Made by a program: the position numbers and the translations under genes. Positions 35,055 to 45,453 of a DNA stretch of 55,897 nucleotides are shown here, piece by piece; positions within the stretch are counted from its first letter, which is position 1; every line of letters starts with the position of its first letter. The DNA is from Planctomycetota bacterium (lineage in GTDB: Bacteria; Planctomycetota; UBA11346): NCBI GenBank assembly GCA_013816485.1, contig JACDEI010000033.1, positions 1 through 55,897 of the forward strand, read 5' to 3'. The notes beneath the pieces were generated by a model. It had not been told where the DNA came from. It did no database searches and saw only the letters and a list, made by a program, of their open reading frames with translations.

Positions 35055-38000
35055 ATGGCGTACACCGCAGTGACGATGAGCCGGCAGGTGCTGGCAGGTT
35101 TGATGATCGGTCTGGGTGCTCTCGCTCTTCCGGCGGCGGAACTGCCTGACGTCAGCGTGGTGCCGCCCGTAGTCGCTGGCGAACGGGCGTGGGACTTTGC
35201 CGACCAGGGTGAGTTCACTGGTACCCTCGTCGGCCTGGTCAACGGCAAGGCGCGCATCCGCATGGTCGATGGGGTGGTACGCGAATTTGAACCCGGCTGG
35301 AGCAAAGGCGGCAGTGCCGCGGCGTTGCGGCGGGCGATGTGTCGCATTCCTGACCAGTCTGCGCGTCCGGCACTCGGTGACGGTCGCGCACCGGTGATCG
35401 AGCTCAGCGCCGAGCAGCTCACCGATGGACCGCTCATGCGTTGGCCCAACCGTGGTCGTCTGGGCGGCGCCTTCGTGGCGATGAACCTGAGTCCACAGGT
35501 CTCCACCATCGTCGGGCGCAAGGCGGTGTTGTTCGCCCACCCGCGCTGGACCGTTCCGCTGGAGAACCAAGCGCTGGTGTCCGACTTCATCATGCCGCTC
35601 AGTGAGCTGTATGCCCGTTCACTGACCGTGGTGGTCGATGTCTGCAATCTTGAGCGGGCCGAATCGCGTGAAACCTTGCTGGCCTTCGCGCCACTCGCGG
35701 GCAAGGACGGCGTGCAATTCAGCTACGGCTGTTTCAAGGCGCTCGATTGGTATGGCGACAAGGTGGAGTTCGTTCCAGCAAGCTACCCGCGTTTTGGTCA
35801 GTGGCATCGGCTGGTGTATGTGATCGAACGCAGTGCAGCTGATCGTAAGGACAAGGATCACGGCCAGGTCACCCTGTACGTCGATGGGCGCTTCGTCACG
35901 CAACGTCCGCTGCGCAAGACCGATAAACGCCCGTTGGCGGACAACCACGCATTTGTTGGCGCCTACTGGGAGGATGCCTGGGGAGGTTCGTGGATGGCGC
36001 GGCCGTCGGAACCTTTCACCGGTGCGATCAGTAGCCTGGCGCTCTATGACCGGGTGTTGTCGACCCACGAGTTTTCACTGACGCCCGTAGCCGCCTTGGC
36101 GCCAGCGGATCCGCTGCCGCATCACGGTCAGGTGCTGGACGTACTCACGCCGGTGCTCGCCTGGCGTCCTGCTTCCGCGACGGCGGTTGCCGGGCGTGTG
36201 TACTTGTCCTCCGATCGGACCGCGGTCGAGCAGGGAGCACCGGCAGCGCTGATCGCTACGGTGAAGGATCCGTTGTGCACGCCCAAACCACTCAGCAATG
36301 GCACGCATTATTATTGGAAAGTGGTGCCGGATGGCGCCATGTCCGCGCAGATGCCAGTGTGGGAATTCACCGCGACTGATGGCGGTGCACGCAACCCCGA
36401 CCCTGCTCATGCGGCGGGCGAGGTCCGCAGTCATCTGGTGTCGCTGCGTTGGAGCCCAGGCAGTGCGACTACTGAACAGCGCCTGATCTTCGGTACTGAT
36501 GCCGCCGCGGTGATGGCCGGCAGCGCCACGAGCGTGACTTTGGCGCCTGGGCATGACGAGGCCTTCATCACCACGCGTCACCTGCTCGGGAGCAAACGTC
36601 AGGCGGCACGTGGCGGCGCCGTTGGCGGCGATGCCTCCGCGGCGCCCGAGAGCAGCGAGAAACACGACGACGGCAAACCCGCTTACCTGCCGCTCGCACG
36701 TCTCACACCGGGCACGACCTACCACTGGCGCGTCGAACAGGTGCTGGGTCAGGGCAAGTCCGCTCTTCGCATCCCAGGCACGGTATGGTCGTTCACCACC
36801 GCACCGGTCGATCTCGATGACGACGGTCCGGCGCCGGAGCCGTTCCCGGTCGCGGTGCGGCAGGACGGCTATTACGGGCGTTATCTGCAAGCGCCGGGCA
36901 GCCCCATCATCTGCCCGCCCGATGCCCTCGACGAGTACATGCGTGTAGCGCGGTACTCGATCATGAAGCTGACCGCCAAACGACCGGATGTGGTGCAGGC
37001 GTTAGCCTCCGCCAACGCGGCGTGCCACCTGTCGACCCCGGAGAGTCCAGGGTGGAGCGCGGGCAACGGCTGGAGTCAGTTCACCTGTGCGGCTTACGGC
37101 GGAGCGTACTCCATCGCGCGGCGCAGCGCGATCGTCATGCACGAGATGGGCCACCAGTTCCATATGTACGGCTGCGAGTGGCTCGACCCGACCTTCAAGG
37201 AACGGCATAAACAGAACTTCATCGCCAACTACCGCGAACGGAAATGGATGGGCGGTTACGGCGCGGTCAACAAACACGAGAACTTCGCGGTGTGGACCTC
37301 GGGATGGCTCAACGATGGCACGTGGGATGTCGGCGCGACCACACCACGTGAGATCCTGCGCCAAAGCGACCCACGGATGTTCCACCTGTTGGCCGACTAT
37401 TTTCCAGGCGACACCCTCATCGAACTTGATCCGCTGCGCGCGGTCGATGCAGCTCCTGATGGCGTGCTGCGTGCATGGGGCAACGGCGGCGGGGTTGAGT
37501 ACTACGAGCAAGGTTGGCGACGCTTCGCGCGCACGGTTGGTCGTTTCGTGTCGCATGGGCAACCGCGCCTTGGGACGAACGGCGGCGTCAGCGCGATCGC
37601 CTTTGATGGCAAGGCCACGCTGCGCTGGGATCAGACCACCTGGGAAGCGCTGGATGGCAACCGCTCGTGGTCGGTCGAGGGCTGGGTGCAGCGCCATCAG
37701 CCTGCCAGTGGTGAAGAGACGTTGATCGAGTGGGGTGGAAACGCTGCGCCGGCCGCGTGGTTCGGCTGGGGCGCAGCGGGTGAGGCATGGCGTTTGGGCA
37801 GCCAAACCGGGCGCTGGAAGACGCCAGCGGTGCCCGGTCGCTGGCAGCACGTGGTATTCGTCTACAGCGGCGGCGGGTTGGCCAACGGCCCCGGCACGTT
37901 GACGGCCTATGTTGACGGCGTGATCGATCACCAAGCGACGGTGACGCTCGCGCTGCCAAGCGACGCGGGAATCACCATCGGCCGCGGCTTCAGCGGCGCG

Positions 38001-40445
38001 CTCGCGCACCTACGGGTCTACACCTACCATCTGCATCCGCTGCAAATCGCGCACATTCGTCAACAGAGCGAGTGGTTTCTGCGCGACGCAGGTGCAGTCG
38101 CTGACACCTTGCTGATCGATCTCACCGCCGATGCGTTGGCGCCCTACCAACAGGTCGACGTATGGCCGACCTATCCGGCATCGTTGCAGAAACCGTGGGT
38201 GCGGTCATGGGCCAACCGCGGGATCCTGGGTGGACGACTCTATAACGAGCAGGGCGACGTGCGCGGGCGTGGCCCATTGCCGGTCTTCCACGCTGGCGCT
38301 GATGCCCTGGCTTTCGCCAACGAGGTGCGTCTGGCCAGTGCCGTGCTGCCGCCGCCACCGGCATCGGCCAGCATCGAAGCCTGGGTCAGCGTCGCGTCGC
38401 GTCCTGATGCCACGGCGGTGGTGGCGCAGTGGGGTGACCTGCTGATTCCGGCGGCGTTGATTCCACCTGGTGGTTGGCATCACGTGGTGGTGGCCAGTGA
38501 TGGCGGACGACGCACCGCCTATGTCGACGGCAAGCCAGTGACACTACCGCCGCCGCCCGCTCGTCCGCTCAGCGGCGCACCTCGTCTGTCCCTGGGAGCA
38601 CACTGGGACGGCAAGACCTGGAGCGGGCACCTGAACGGTGCCATCGCCCAGGTGCGCGTGCATCGTGGTGTCCTGAGTCCAGCACAGGTTGCTGCCAACG
38701 CGCGCCGCACCGGTCCAGTGCGCGCTGGTGCACCGACACCCGCGGATGGTGCCCTGATCGAATCTCCCCGTGGGCTCATGCCCAGTTGGAGTGTCGGCGC
38801 GTTCGCCGGCGCGGCGGATGTATACCTCGGGCTGGATCGCGCGGCGGTGGCGACGGCTGAACGCACGACCAAGGCCATCTATCAGGGCCAACATCGTCCA
38901 GGCGAGTGGAGCCCAATGCTCACGCCAGGGCAGGAGTATACGTGGCGCGTTGATCCGCTCGATGGCGAGGGCAGACCGCTAGCGCGGGGCCAGCTATGGA
39001 CCTTCCGCGTTGCTCATGGCCTAGTGGTCGACCTCCGCGCCGAGGATCTCGGCACCGGCACCGTCAGCAGTTGGAAAAATCGCGGATCAGCGGGCGGCGC
39101 GTTCGTGCCGGGTTCGACCAGTATATTGCGCCAACCGTACGCGGAACGGCGCGATGGTCGGGCGGCGGTGAATTTCGACGGTGAACGCAGTCTGTTCTCG
39201 TCCGCGCTGGTACCGGCCTCGTTGCGTCAGGGATTCACCGTCGCGGCGTGGGTGCTGACCGAGGAACTTCCGGGCAGCAGCGCCAAGGATCGCTCGAACA
39301 CCTGGTTGTCGTTCGGCCAGCGCGATCAGGGCGGCACCGAATTCTTGTGGAACTGGCAACCGGATGGCGGCCTGTTCGTCCACGGCCAGAAGAAACAACG
39401 TGTCGAGTTCGGCTACCGCAGTGGCATCACCGAGGTGAAGGAAGCGCGCAATGCCTTGCCCGCGTTCCTGGCGATGCGCTGGCATCACGTCGCCATCACC
39501 TATGGCGGCGGGACGCTGCGTTTCTTCATCGACGGTCAGATGAATCGCGAGGAGAAGGTCGCACTCGATCTGCTCGCCGACGTGCCATTTTTCCTGGGTG
39601 CCGGCAACAGCGAACGCCGAGTTGAGACGTGGTTCAACGGTTGCCTCGGCGGTGTGGCGATCGGCTCGCGTGCGCTCGATGCTGCTGCGATCACGGCCCT
39701 CGTGCGGAGCGGCGCAGCGGTTCCAACCAGCGGTGACTGGCTGGTGCTGCTTGATCCCACCACCGTGCCAGAAGGTCAGGTCGCGAGTTGGCCTAACCGC
39801 GGCAGCCTGGGTGGAGTGTTCGCGCCAGAAAACGAACCAGCGCGTGCGCCACAGATCGAAACGGTTGCTGGTCGCACGGGTGTGACGTTCGATGGCCGCA
39901 CCACGTTCCTGCGCAGCGACATCGCAACACCCTTAACGGTGACCGGCGACCAGCCGTTCACTATCGAGGTTGAGCTGCACCAAGCCAAACTCGAAAAGCT
40001 AGAAACGGTATTCGCTCTCGCCCCAACGCTGACGATGCACCTCAACGCGCGTCACAGCCTGCCGCGCATGGTCAACTGCAATGTCGGAACCGTAAAGCCG
40101 CCTGAAGTAGGCAAACATGAGAACGACTACCCATCGGCCTTCGCTGGCGGGAAACCGACGCTGGCGTGGAGTGAACCGCCGCCGGTCGGAACCTGGTGCC
40201 GCGTCACCTGGGTCTATACCGGTGGCAGTGATGGCGAAGTACGCTGCTACGTCGATGGTCGCTTGGCCGCGAGTCGCGGGGCGGTGTCGCTCAACACGGG
40301 CAGTGGTCAGCCGATGTATCTGGGATGCGACTGGAACACTGCACAAGGAAGCCTCGCGCCGTTTTCCGGTTCGGTCGCCGCGCTACGGATCTGGGATCAT
40401 GCCCACAGTCCCCAGGAAATGGCTGCTCGCACCCAGGGTCGCTGA
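35055..40445 (+). CDS. Giant exported multi-LamG protein with central HExxH metalloprotease domain
   Basis: 1796 residues with signal peptide. The ATG at 35055 is preceded by GAGGGG. There are five LamG-like jelly rolls. Four of them begin with a near-identical module 'WxNRGxxGG' (MRWPNRGRLGGAF, RSWANRGILGGRL, SSWKNRGSAGGAF, ASWPNRGSLGGVF) and contain 'W.HxVxxY.GG...YVDG'. Fibronectin-like strands lie at about 355-600 and again near 1230-1300. Between the first and second LamG domains sits a peptidase-like domain with HEMGH at 696-700 and a downstream KHENFAVW that could complete the zinc site. The layout suggests surface binding of glycans or protein plus proteolysis. No anchor is seen at the C-terminus. 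Confidence 0.85.
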   Translation: MAYTAVTMSRQVLAGLMIGLGALALPAAELPDVSVVPPVVAGERAWDFADQGEFTGTLVGLVNGKARIRMVDGVVREFEPGWSKGGSAAALRRAMCRIPDQSARPALGDGRAPVIELSAEQLTDGPLMRWPNRGRLGGAFVAMNLSPQVSTIVGRKAVLFAHPRWTVPLENQALVSDFIMPLSELYARSLTVVVDVCNLERAESRETLLAFAPLAGKDGVQFSYGCFKALDWYGDKVEFVPASYPRFGQWHRLVYVIERSAADRKDKDHGQVTLYVDGRFVTQRPLRKTDKRPLADNHAFVGAYWEDAWGGSWMARPSEPFTGAISSLALYDRVLSTHEFSLTPVAALAPADPLPHHGQVLDVLTPVLAWRPASATAVAGRVYLSSDRTAVEQGAPAALIATVKDPLCTPKPLSNGTHYYWKVVPDGAMSAQMPVWEFTATDGGARNPDPAHAAGEVRSHLVSLRWSPGSATTEQRLIFGTDAAAVMAGSATSVTLAPGHDEAFITTRHLLGSKRQAARGGAVGGDASAAPESSEKHDDGKPAYLPLARLTPGTTYHWRVEQVLGQGKSALRIPGTVWSFTTAPVDLDDDGPAPEPFPVAVRQDGYYGRYLQAPGSPIICPPDALDEYMRVARYSIMKLTAKRPDVVQALASANAACHLSTPESPGWSAGNGWSQFTCAAYGGAYSIARRSAIVMHEMGHQFHMYGCEWLDPTFKERHKQNFIANYRERKWMGGYGAVNKHENFAVWTSGWLNDGTWDVGATTPREILRQSDPRMFHLLADYFPGDTLIELDPLRAVDAAPDGVLRAWGNGGGVEYYEQGWRRFARTVGRFVSHGQPRLGTNGGVSAIAFDGKATLRWDQTTWEALDGNRSWSVEGWVQRHQPASGEETLIEWGGNAAPAAWFGWGAAGEAWRLGSQTGRWKTPAVPGRWQHVVFVYSGGGLANGPGTLTAYVDGVIDHQATVTLALPSDAGITIGRGFSGALAHLRVYTYHLHPLQIAHIRQQSEWFLRDAGAVADTLLIDLTADALAPYQQVDVWPTYPASLQKPWVRSWANRGILGGRLYNEQGDVRGRGPLPVFHAGADALAFANEVRLASAVLPPPPASASIEAWVSVASRPDATAVVAQWGDLLIPAALIPPGGWHHVVVASDGGRRTAYVDGKPVTLPPPPARPLSGAPRLSLGAHWDGKTWSGHLNGAIAQVRVHRGVLSPAQVAANARRTGPVRAGAPTPADGALIESPRGLMPSWSVGAFAGAADVYLGLDRAAVATAERTTKAIYQGQHRPGEWSPMLTPGQEYTWRVDPLDGEGRPLARGQLWTFRVAHGLVVDLRAEDLGTGTVSSWKNRGSAGGAFVPGSTSILRQPYAERRDGRAAVNFDGERSLFSSALVPASLRQGFTVAAWVLTEELPGSSAKDRSNTWLSFGQRDQGGTEFLWNWQPDGGLFVHGQKKQRVEFGYRSGITEVKEARNALPAFLAMRWHHVAITYGGGTLRFFIDGQMNREEKVALDLLADVPFFLGAGNSERRVETWFNGCLGGVAIGSRALDAAAITALVRSGAAVPTSGDWLVLLDPTTVPEGQVASWPNRGSLGGVFAPENEPARAPQIETVAGRTGVTFDGRTTFLRSDIATPLTVTGDQPFTIEVELHQAKLEKLETVFALAPTLTMHLNARHSLPRMVNCNVGTVKPPEVGKHENDYPSAFAGGKPTLAWSEPPPVGTWCRVTWVYTGGSDGEVRCYVDGRLAASRGAVSLNTGSGQPMYLGCDWNTAQGSLAPFSGSVAALRIWDHAHSPQEMAARTQGR

Positions 40446-40597
40446 ACAACGCTCCTGAGCGTCTACACGTCTCCGCTTTTCCAGCGTGAGCGTCAGTGAA
40501 GGGCGCTGGTTTGGCGGATTAACCGGGAAGGTGAGGGCTATTCGCTCAAGAGTCGGGCGCTGATGGGTCTAGGATCGCCGCACCTGGAGGTTCCACC

Positions 40598-41092
40598 ATG
40601 CGCCAAGCCCTGTTCGCCCTGCTCCTGACCTTCGCGACCATCGGGGTCGCCTGCGCCGCCGTCGAGAAGGGTTCAGTCGCCCCGGAATTTGGGGGGAAGA
40701 AATTCTTCAATGCTCCGGCGGAGGCGAAGATCACCCTGGCGAACCTGCGCGGTAAGGTGGTGCTAATCGATTTCTGGGCCACGTGGTGCGGTCCGTGTGT
40801 CGCCTCGATCCCGCACCTAAGCAAACTGCATGAGACCTACGGTCCTAAGGGACTGGTGGTCATCGGTCACACCGATGGCAGCAGCCAGAACCTTGAGGGT
40901 TTCATCAAGAACAAGAAGATCAGCTACATCATCAGTCAGGGTGACGATCTCGGAGCGAGTTACGGCGTGAATGGGATCCCGCATGTGGTGCTGGTCGATG
41001 TGGCGGGGAAGATCGCATGGCGTGGTCATCCAGCGAGCCTCACGGATGAGGTGATTGTCAATCTGTTGAAAGCCGTGCCGAAGAAAAAATGA
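40598..41092 (+). CDS. TlpA/ResA-type exported thioredoxin
   Basis: 164 residues. Signal peptide about 1-20. Active site WCGPC with C64 and C67, cis-proline in GIPHVVLVD. GGAGG lies 8 bases before the ATG. The family reduces disulfides outside the cytoplasm, for example in cytochrome maturation, or protects exported proteins. It sits alone between the multi-LamG gene and the glycosidase gene, both of which encode exported proteins. Confidence 0.9.
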   Translation: MRQALFALLLTFATIGVACAAVEKGSVAPEFGGKKFFNAPAEAKITLANLRGKVVLIDFWATWCGPCVASIPHLSKLHETYGPKGLVVIGHTDGSSQNLEGFIKNKKISYIISQGDDLGASYGVNGIPHVVLVDVAGKIAWRGHPASLTDEVIVNLLKAVPKKK

Positions 41093-41181
41093 GGGCGTCT
41101 GGGCCTAGCCTGGCCTGCCTGCATCGGTTACCCTGACTACGTACAGCCCAGCGCAGGCGATGACATCAACGCCGTTTCCCC

Positions 41182-43758
41182 ATGGACCTTCCTATGCTCA
41201 CACTTTCTGGTGCCCCCGCCCTGCGTTCCTGCTGCCTGTTTGGCGCCCTGATCAGCGGTGTGCTCGTGGCGCCAACTGGCGCGGCGGCGGTGCTCGACAA
41301 GCAGGCGGCGCTCAATGCCCAGACTTTCTGGGACAACCGTGATGCCACTTGGTTCAAGGCCAACATCCCGTTCTTTGAGTGTCCCGATGCCGAACTGGTG
41401 ACCACCTGGTACTACCGCTGGGAGTTGATCACCAAACACATCACCTACGGCTCGCCCAACTCCGGCTACAGTTTTACCGAGTTCACCGACCGCCCGTTTT
41501 GGAGCGGCACCTATGGCGCGATCAGTTGTCCCGTCGGCCATCAGCTCTACGAGGTGCGTTGGCTGCACGATCCGACCTATGCACGCGACTACTCGCGCTA
41601 CTGGTTCCGCACCGACGGCGCGCAACCACGCAACTACGGCTGCTGGCTGACCGATGGCATCTGGTCGGTGCATCAGGTGCATCCGGACCAGGCCTTCATG
41701 GTCGATCTGCTGCCGGACTTGGTGAAGAACTATGAAGGCTGGGAAAAGCGCCAGTTCGTGCCCGAGGTCGGCTTGTTCTGGCAGAACGGCCACGACGACG
41801 GCATGGAGTTCAACATCAACAGTCGCCAGACCACCGACATCCTGCGCGGGGCCCCGGGATTCCGTCCGGGGTTCAACGCCTACATGTGGGCGGACGCCTT
41901 GGCGATCGCCCGCACCGCGCGTCTGAAAGGCGATGAAGCACTCGCCAAGACCTACGAGCAGAAGGCGGCGTCCCTGAAGGAGAACCTGCAGAAACTGCTG
42001 TGGGATCCCAAACGCGAATTCTACTTCCCGATGTCCATGCGCGACGAGAAGGACAAGGAAGGCAACGTGGTGAAGAAACACACGCTGACCTACCAGTCGG
42101 GGAAACATGCCGGCAGTCCGCACGGACGCGAGGAACACGCCTACATTCCCTGGCAGTTCAACCTGCCGGATCCTGGGCGCGAAGTGGCGTGGAAGTTCCT
42201 GATGGATCCGCAGTACTTTTATGCCGAGTTCGGACCGTCGACGGTCGAACGCAATGACCCGCTGTTCCTGCTGCAGAAGGGCTGCTGCTGGTGGAGCGGT
42301 CAGTCGTGGCCGTTCTCGACCGCACAGACGCTCAAGGCCATGGCCAACGTGCTGCAACAGTATCCTTCGGCACCAATCACGCGCGACGACTACGTCAAAC
42401 TGCTCAGCATCTTCAGCACGTCGCACCGCAAGAACGGCAAGCCCTACCTTGCCGAAGCGCTGCATCCCGACACCGGCTCATTCGAGGGCCACGATGGCTA
42501 CAACCACAGCGAACACTACTTCCACAGCAGCTTCAATGACCTGGTGATCACCGGCCTAGTTGGTCTGCAGACGCGCGATGATGATCGTCTGGTGATCGAT
42601 CCGCTGGCACCCGCCACGTGGCCGTGGTTCGCCCTCGACGAAGTGCCGTACCGCGGACACCGCGTCACCATTCTGTGGGACCGCGACGGCACGAAGTACG
42701 GCAAGGGTGCTGGCCTGCGCGTGCTCATCGCCGGCAAGGAGATCGCCGCGCGTGCCGATCTGGGCAAGCTGGAGGCCCGCCTGCCTGCGGCGCCAGCGAA
42801 AGCGGCGGCCGGCGGTGTGCGTTTTAACTATGCGGTCAACAACGATGGGCACTATTTCCCGCGTTACACCGCGACCTTCACCGGCGAAAAGAGCTCGGTC
42901 GACAAGCTCTGCGACGGGCACTACTGGTACACCATCCATCCGCCAAATCGCTGGACCACCCTCGGTTCGCAGAGTTCCACCGACGCCGTGGAAATCGACT
43001 TCGGCATGCCGCGGCGCATTGACCAAGTGAAACTAGCCTTCCTGGACGATACCGCCGACATCACCGCGCCGGCGTCCTACGCGCTCGAATACCACGATGG
43101 CTCCGCCTGGCAGACCATCCCAGGGCAAGCGCGCGAACCGGCGACGCTGACCGGTCACCAATTCAACGCCGTGCGTTTCGCGCCGCGCGAGATCACCAAA
43201 CTACGCTTGGTGTTGACGCACGCCGCCGGCAAGGCTAGCGGTCTGAGCGAGATCGAGGCCTGGGGTGATGGCAAACGTCCGTACATCGCGCCACCACCCA
43301 AAGCTGGCAACCTTGCCTACAATGACGGCAGCAGCGAGTTCCCCAAGGCCAGCTCCTCATTCCATGACGTCTTCGGCGGCGTGCCGAAGAATGCCCACGA
43401 CGGCCGTTACAATTTCAAACCCACACCGGTGAACCGTTGGACCAGCTACGGATCCTCGACGCCGACCGACTGGCTGGCCTTCGACTTTGGCAAGGAGGTC
43501 GAGGTCGGCCGCATCGAGGTGCACCTCTATGACGATCGCGGCGGCGTGCAGGCGCCCAAACGTTTCTGGATCGAAATCGAAAAAGATGGCCAGTGGGTGG
43601 CGGTGGCGAATGAAAAGCACGTACCGGCCGCTCCGCTCGGCAGCGCGCAGAACACCGTCACCTTCGATCGAGTCACGGTCGCAAAGCTGCGCGTGCTGTT
43701 CGAGAACAAGGACCAGTCCAAGAGCGGCGTGACCGAGATCGAGGTGTGGAAAGAGTGA
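41182..43758 (+). CDS. Exported MGH1/GH63-like glycosidase with two discoidin (F5/8C) domains
   Basis: 858 residues, signal peptide about 1-35. The catalytic part (about 40-520) is an (alpha/alpha)6 barrel of the trehalase/GH63/MGH1 type. GHDDGMEF, FNAYMWADALAIARTA and KGCCWWSGQSWPFSTAQ are at positions where the acidic catalytic residues of that clan lie. Two discoidin-like domains follow (about 545-690 and 705-858), recognised by the repeated 'FxxxxxxxDGxYxxxxxPxxRWTxxGSxxxTDxxxxDFG' pattern. These usually bind sugars at the C-terminus. Linkage specificity cannot be predicted. Confidence 0.82.
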   Translation: MDLPMLTLSGAPALRSCCLFGALISGVLVAPTGAAAVLDKQAALNAQTFWDNRDATWFKANIPFFECPDAELVTTWYYRWELITKHITYGSPNSGYSFTEFTDRPFWSGTYGAISCPVGHQLYEVRWLHDPTYARDYSRYWFRTDGAQPRNYGCWLTDGIWSVHQVHPDQAFMVDLLPDLVKNYEGWEKRQFVPEVGLFWQNGHDDGMEFNINSRQTTDILRGAPGFRPGFNAYMWADALAIARTARLKGDEALAKTYEQKAASLKENLQKLLWDPKREFYFPMSMRDEKDKEGNVVKKHTLTYQSGKHAGSPHGREEHAYIPWQFNLPDPGREVAWKFLMDPQYFYAEFGPSTVERNDPLFLLQKGCCWWSGQSWPFSTAQTLKAMANVLQQYPSAPITRDDYVKLLSIFSTSHRKNGKPYLAEALHPDTGSFEGHDGYNHSEHYFHSSFNDLVITGLVGLQTRDDDRLVIDPLAPATWPWFALDEVPYRGHRVTILWDRDGTKYGKGAGLRVLIAGKEIAARADLGKLEARLPAAPAKAAAGGVRFNYAVNNDGHYFPRYTATFTGEKSSVDKLCDGHYWYTIHPPNRWTTLGSQSSTDAVEIDFGMPRRIDQVKLAFLDDTADITAPASYALEYHDGSAWQTIPGQAREPATLTGHQFNAVRFAPREITKLRLVLTHAAGKASGLSEIEAWGDGKRPYIAPPPKAGNLAYNDGSSEFPKASSSFHDVFGGVPKNAHDGRYNFKPTPVNRWTSYGSSTPTDWLAFDFGKEVEVGRIEVHLYDDRGGVQAPKRFWIEIEKDGQWVAVANEKHVPAAPLGSAQNTVTFDRVTVAKLRVLFENKDQSKSGVTEIEVWKE

Positions 43759-43807
43759 GCGGCGACGGCGCATGCAACGTGCGCCGTGACGTGGCCCTCG
43801 TCATTCT

Positions 43808-43830
43808 GGCGCACGCCCAGCGCCGTTTTT
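43808..43830 (+). terminator. Candidate intrinsic terminator after the glycosidase gene
   Basis: GGCGC, a seven-base loop, GCGCC, then G and five T. It lies 50 bases downstream of the glycosidase stop. A second hairpin (acggcgca/tgcgccgt, 43765-43787) without T-tract stands just upstream. Confidence 0.5.
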
Positions 43831-43990
43831 ACCTTTCCGGCAGGCAGACGGAGGAGACATATCCTCACCGCTCCGGTCATTGTGTGTAGGTCCCGGCCTG
43901 TGTGACGGATCCCGGCGACGAGCATCCCGGGATTCCATCGCCTCGGAGCAATTCCGATCCACGGTGCGGCCATTCCAACGAGGTGACGCC

Positions 43991-45334
43991 ATGACGCATT
44001 CCTGGGCACAACGTACGGCACTGCTGGCGATGATGCTGACGACCTTGCCGTCAGCCGACGTGTCCGAACCGCTGGACCGGACCTCTGGCCGTTCGCCCAG
44101 CGAGGTCAAGGCCATGCTCCAATTGCTGGCGCCATCCAGAGGCGCCTCCGCACAGGACACCTACCTCGCGCGTGTGCGCCAATACCGCTACCTGTGCGGG
44201 GTGCCGTTCGAAACGCTCGCCTTCAATGCGCGTCAAGGCGAACTGGCCACGGCGGCGGCGGGGATCTGTGCACGGTTGGGTAAGCTCACCCACGCACCGG
44301 AACGGCCGCCGGGCATGAGTGACGCCGACTACCAACTCGGCAAGGATGGAGCCGGCCAAAGCAACCTGTTCTCTGGACGGACCGAACCTGCGGGTTGCGT
44401 CGATGGTTGGATGGACGACTCGGATCAGAACAACATCGACCGCGTTGGTCATCGGCGGTGGATCCTGAATCCCTCCATGGGCACCAGTGCGTTCGGCACG
44501 GAGGGGAACTACGCGGCGATGTATGCCTTCGATGGTTCGCTTAAGAACATCTCTGATTGGGATTGTGTCACCTATCCGACGCGTGGAGCGATGCCGGTGC
44601 AATTCTTCGGCGCCAGGCACGCGTGGAGCATTTCACCCAACCTGAAGAAGTATGTGCTGCCAGCGCAGACGGACCTCACGGTCACCATCCAGGCGACCAA
44701 TGCCAAAGCGATGCCACAGGGCGAGGCGCTCAAGCTCGACTACTTCCATCTCGATACCGGCGGTTTCGGCAGTGGTCCTGCCGTGATCTTCCGGCCGGCG
44801 GAGTTCGCGCTGGGACAGGCAGGTACCTATGTCGTGACGTTGACCGGCCTCAAGGACAAGAGCGGTGCTCCGGTGACACTGCGTTACAGCGTCAACTTCT
44901 TCAATCTGCCGCAAATAACGGAGGGCGCAGAGGGAGCGGCGGTCTACACCAGATACTTCCAGGCTCGGTTCGATGCCATCCAGGCCATGCCCAACCAGAT
45001 TGATCAGGTCGAGGCCTATGCTGACTTCGTCACCCAGGAATACCTGCAACAGGCCGACCCCAAGCTGCGCAAGGCGGCGGTGAAATCCCTTAGCGACATC
45101 ATCAAGGACCCGGTGCTCAAACGTGAGCATGATGCCTTGCAGAAATACAAGACGCTGCTGGTGTTCGAACTGCAGGCGGGCACCGCCAAGGACAAGCTGG
45201 TGGCGGTCGCCACCGGCTACCGCGATCTGGCGAAGGCGTTCAAGGAAACACGCGCCGGTGTCCGTGCGGCCGACGACTTCACTCGACTGAAGAACCAGTT
45301 GGAGGTGCCGGGTGCTGGCGGACCACGGTCGTGA
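43991..45334 (+). CDS. Exported CAP (SCP/PR-1-like) domain protein
   Basis: 447 residues from ATG 43991, with GAGGT upstream. An earlier in-frame ATG at 43880 would bury the signal peptide. After the signal peptide a CAP-like domain spans about 40-170 (ARVRQYRYLCGVPFETLAFN, LGKLTHAPERPPGM, then NIDRVGHRRWILNP). A beta-sandwich-like middle follows (about 200-310), then a helical C-terminus (about 320-440). Bacterial CAP proteins are secreted and mostly of unknown role. No partner gene overlaps it. Confidence 0.75.
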   Translation: MTHSWAQRTALLAMMLTTLPSADVSEPLDRTSGRSPSEVKAMLQLLAPSRGASAQDTYLARVRQYRYLCGVPFETLAFNARQGELATAAAGICARLGKLTHAPERPPGMSDADYQLGKDGAGQSNLFSGRTEPAGCVDGWMDDSDQNNIDRVGHRRWILNPSMGTSAFGTEGNYAAMYAFDGSLKNISDWDCVTYPTRGAMPVQFFGARHAWSISPNLKKYVLPAQTDLTVTIQATNAKAMPQGEALKLDYFHLDTGGFGSGPAVIFRPAEFALGQAGTYVVTLTGLKDKSGAPVTLRYSVNFFNLPQITEGAEGAAVYTRYFQARFDAIQAMPNQIDQVEAYADFVTQEYLQQADPKLRKAAVKSLSDIIKDPVLKREHDALQKYKTLLVFELQAGTAKDKLVAVATGYRDLAKAFKETRAGVRAADDFTRLKNQLEVPGAGGPRS

Positions 45335-45453
45335 TCGTTCGCGGTCGCGCGTTTAAGGACTGACAGACGGCGCGAGGTGCGAGGACGGCGTGAGCGATGC
45401 CATCCACTCACTGACGTACTTCCCATTGAGAGAGCTGGCTTTCCTGACGGCCT

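Noticed and set aside
41137..42465. 442-codon minus-strand frame opposite the glycosidase gene
   Set aside because: Antisense shadow. The plus strand has signal peptide, catalytic-barrel motifs and discoidin domains in frame.
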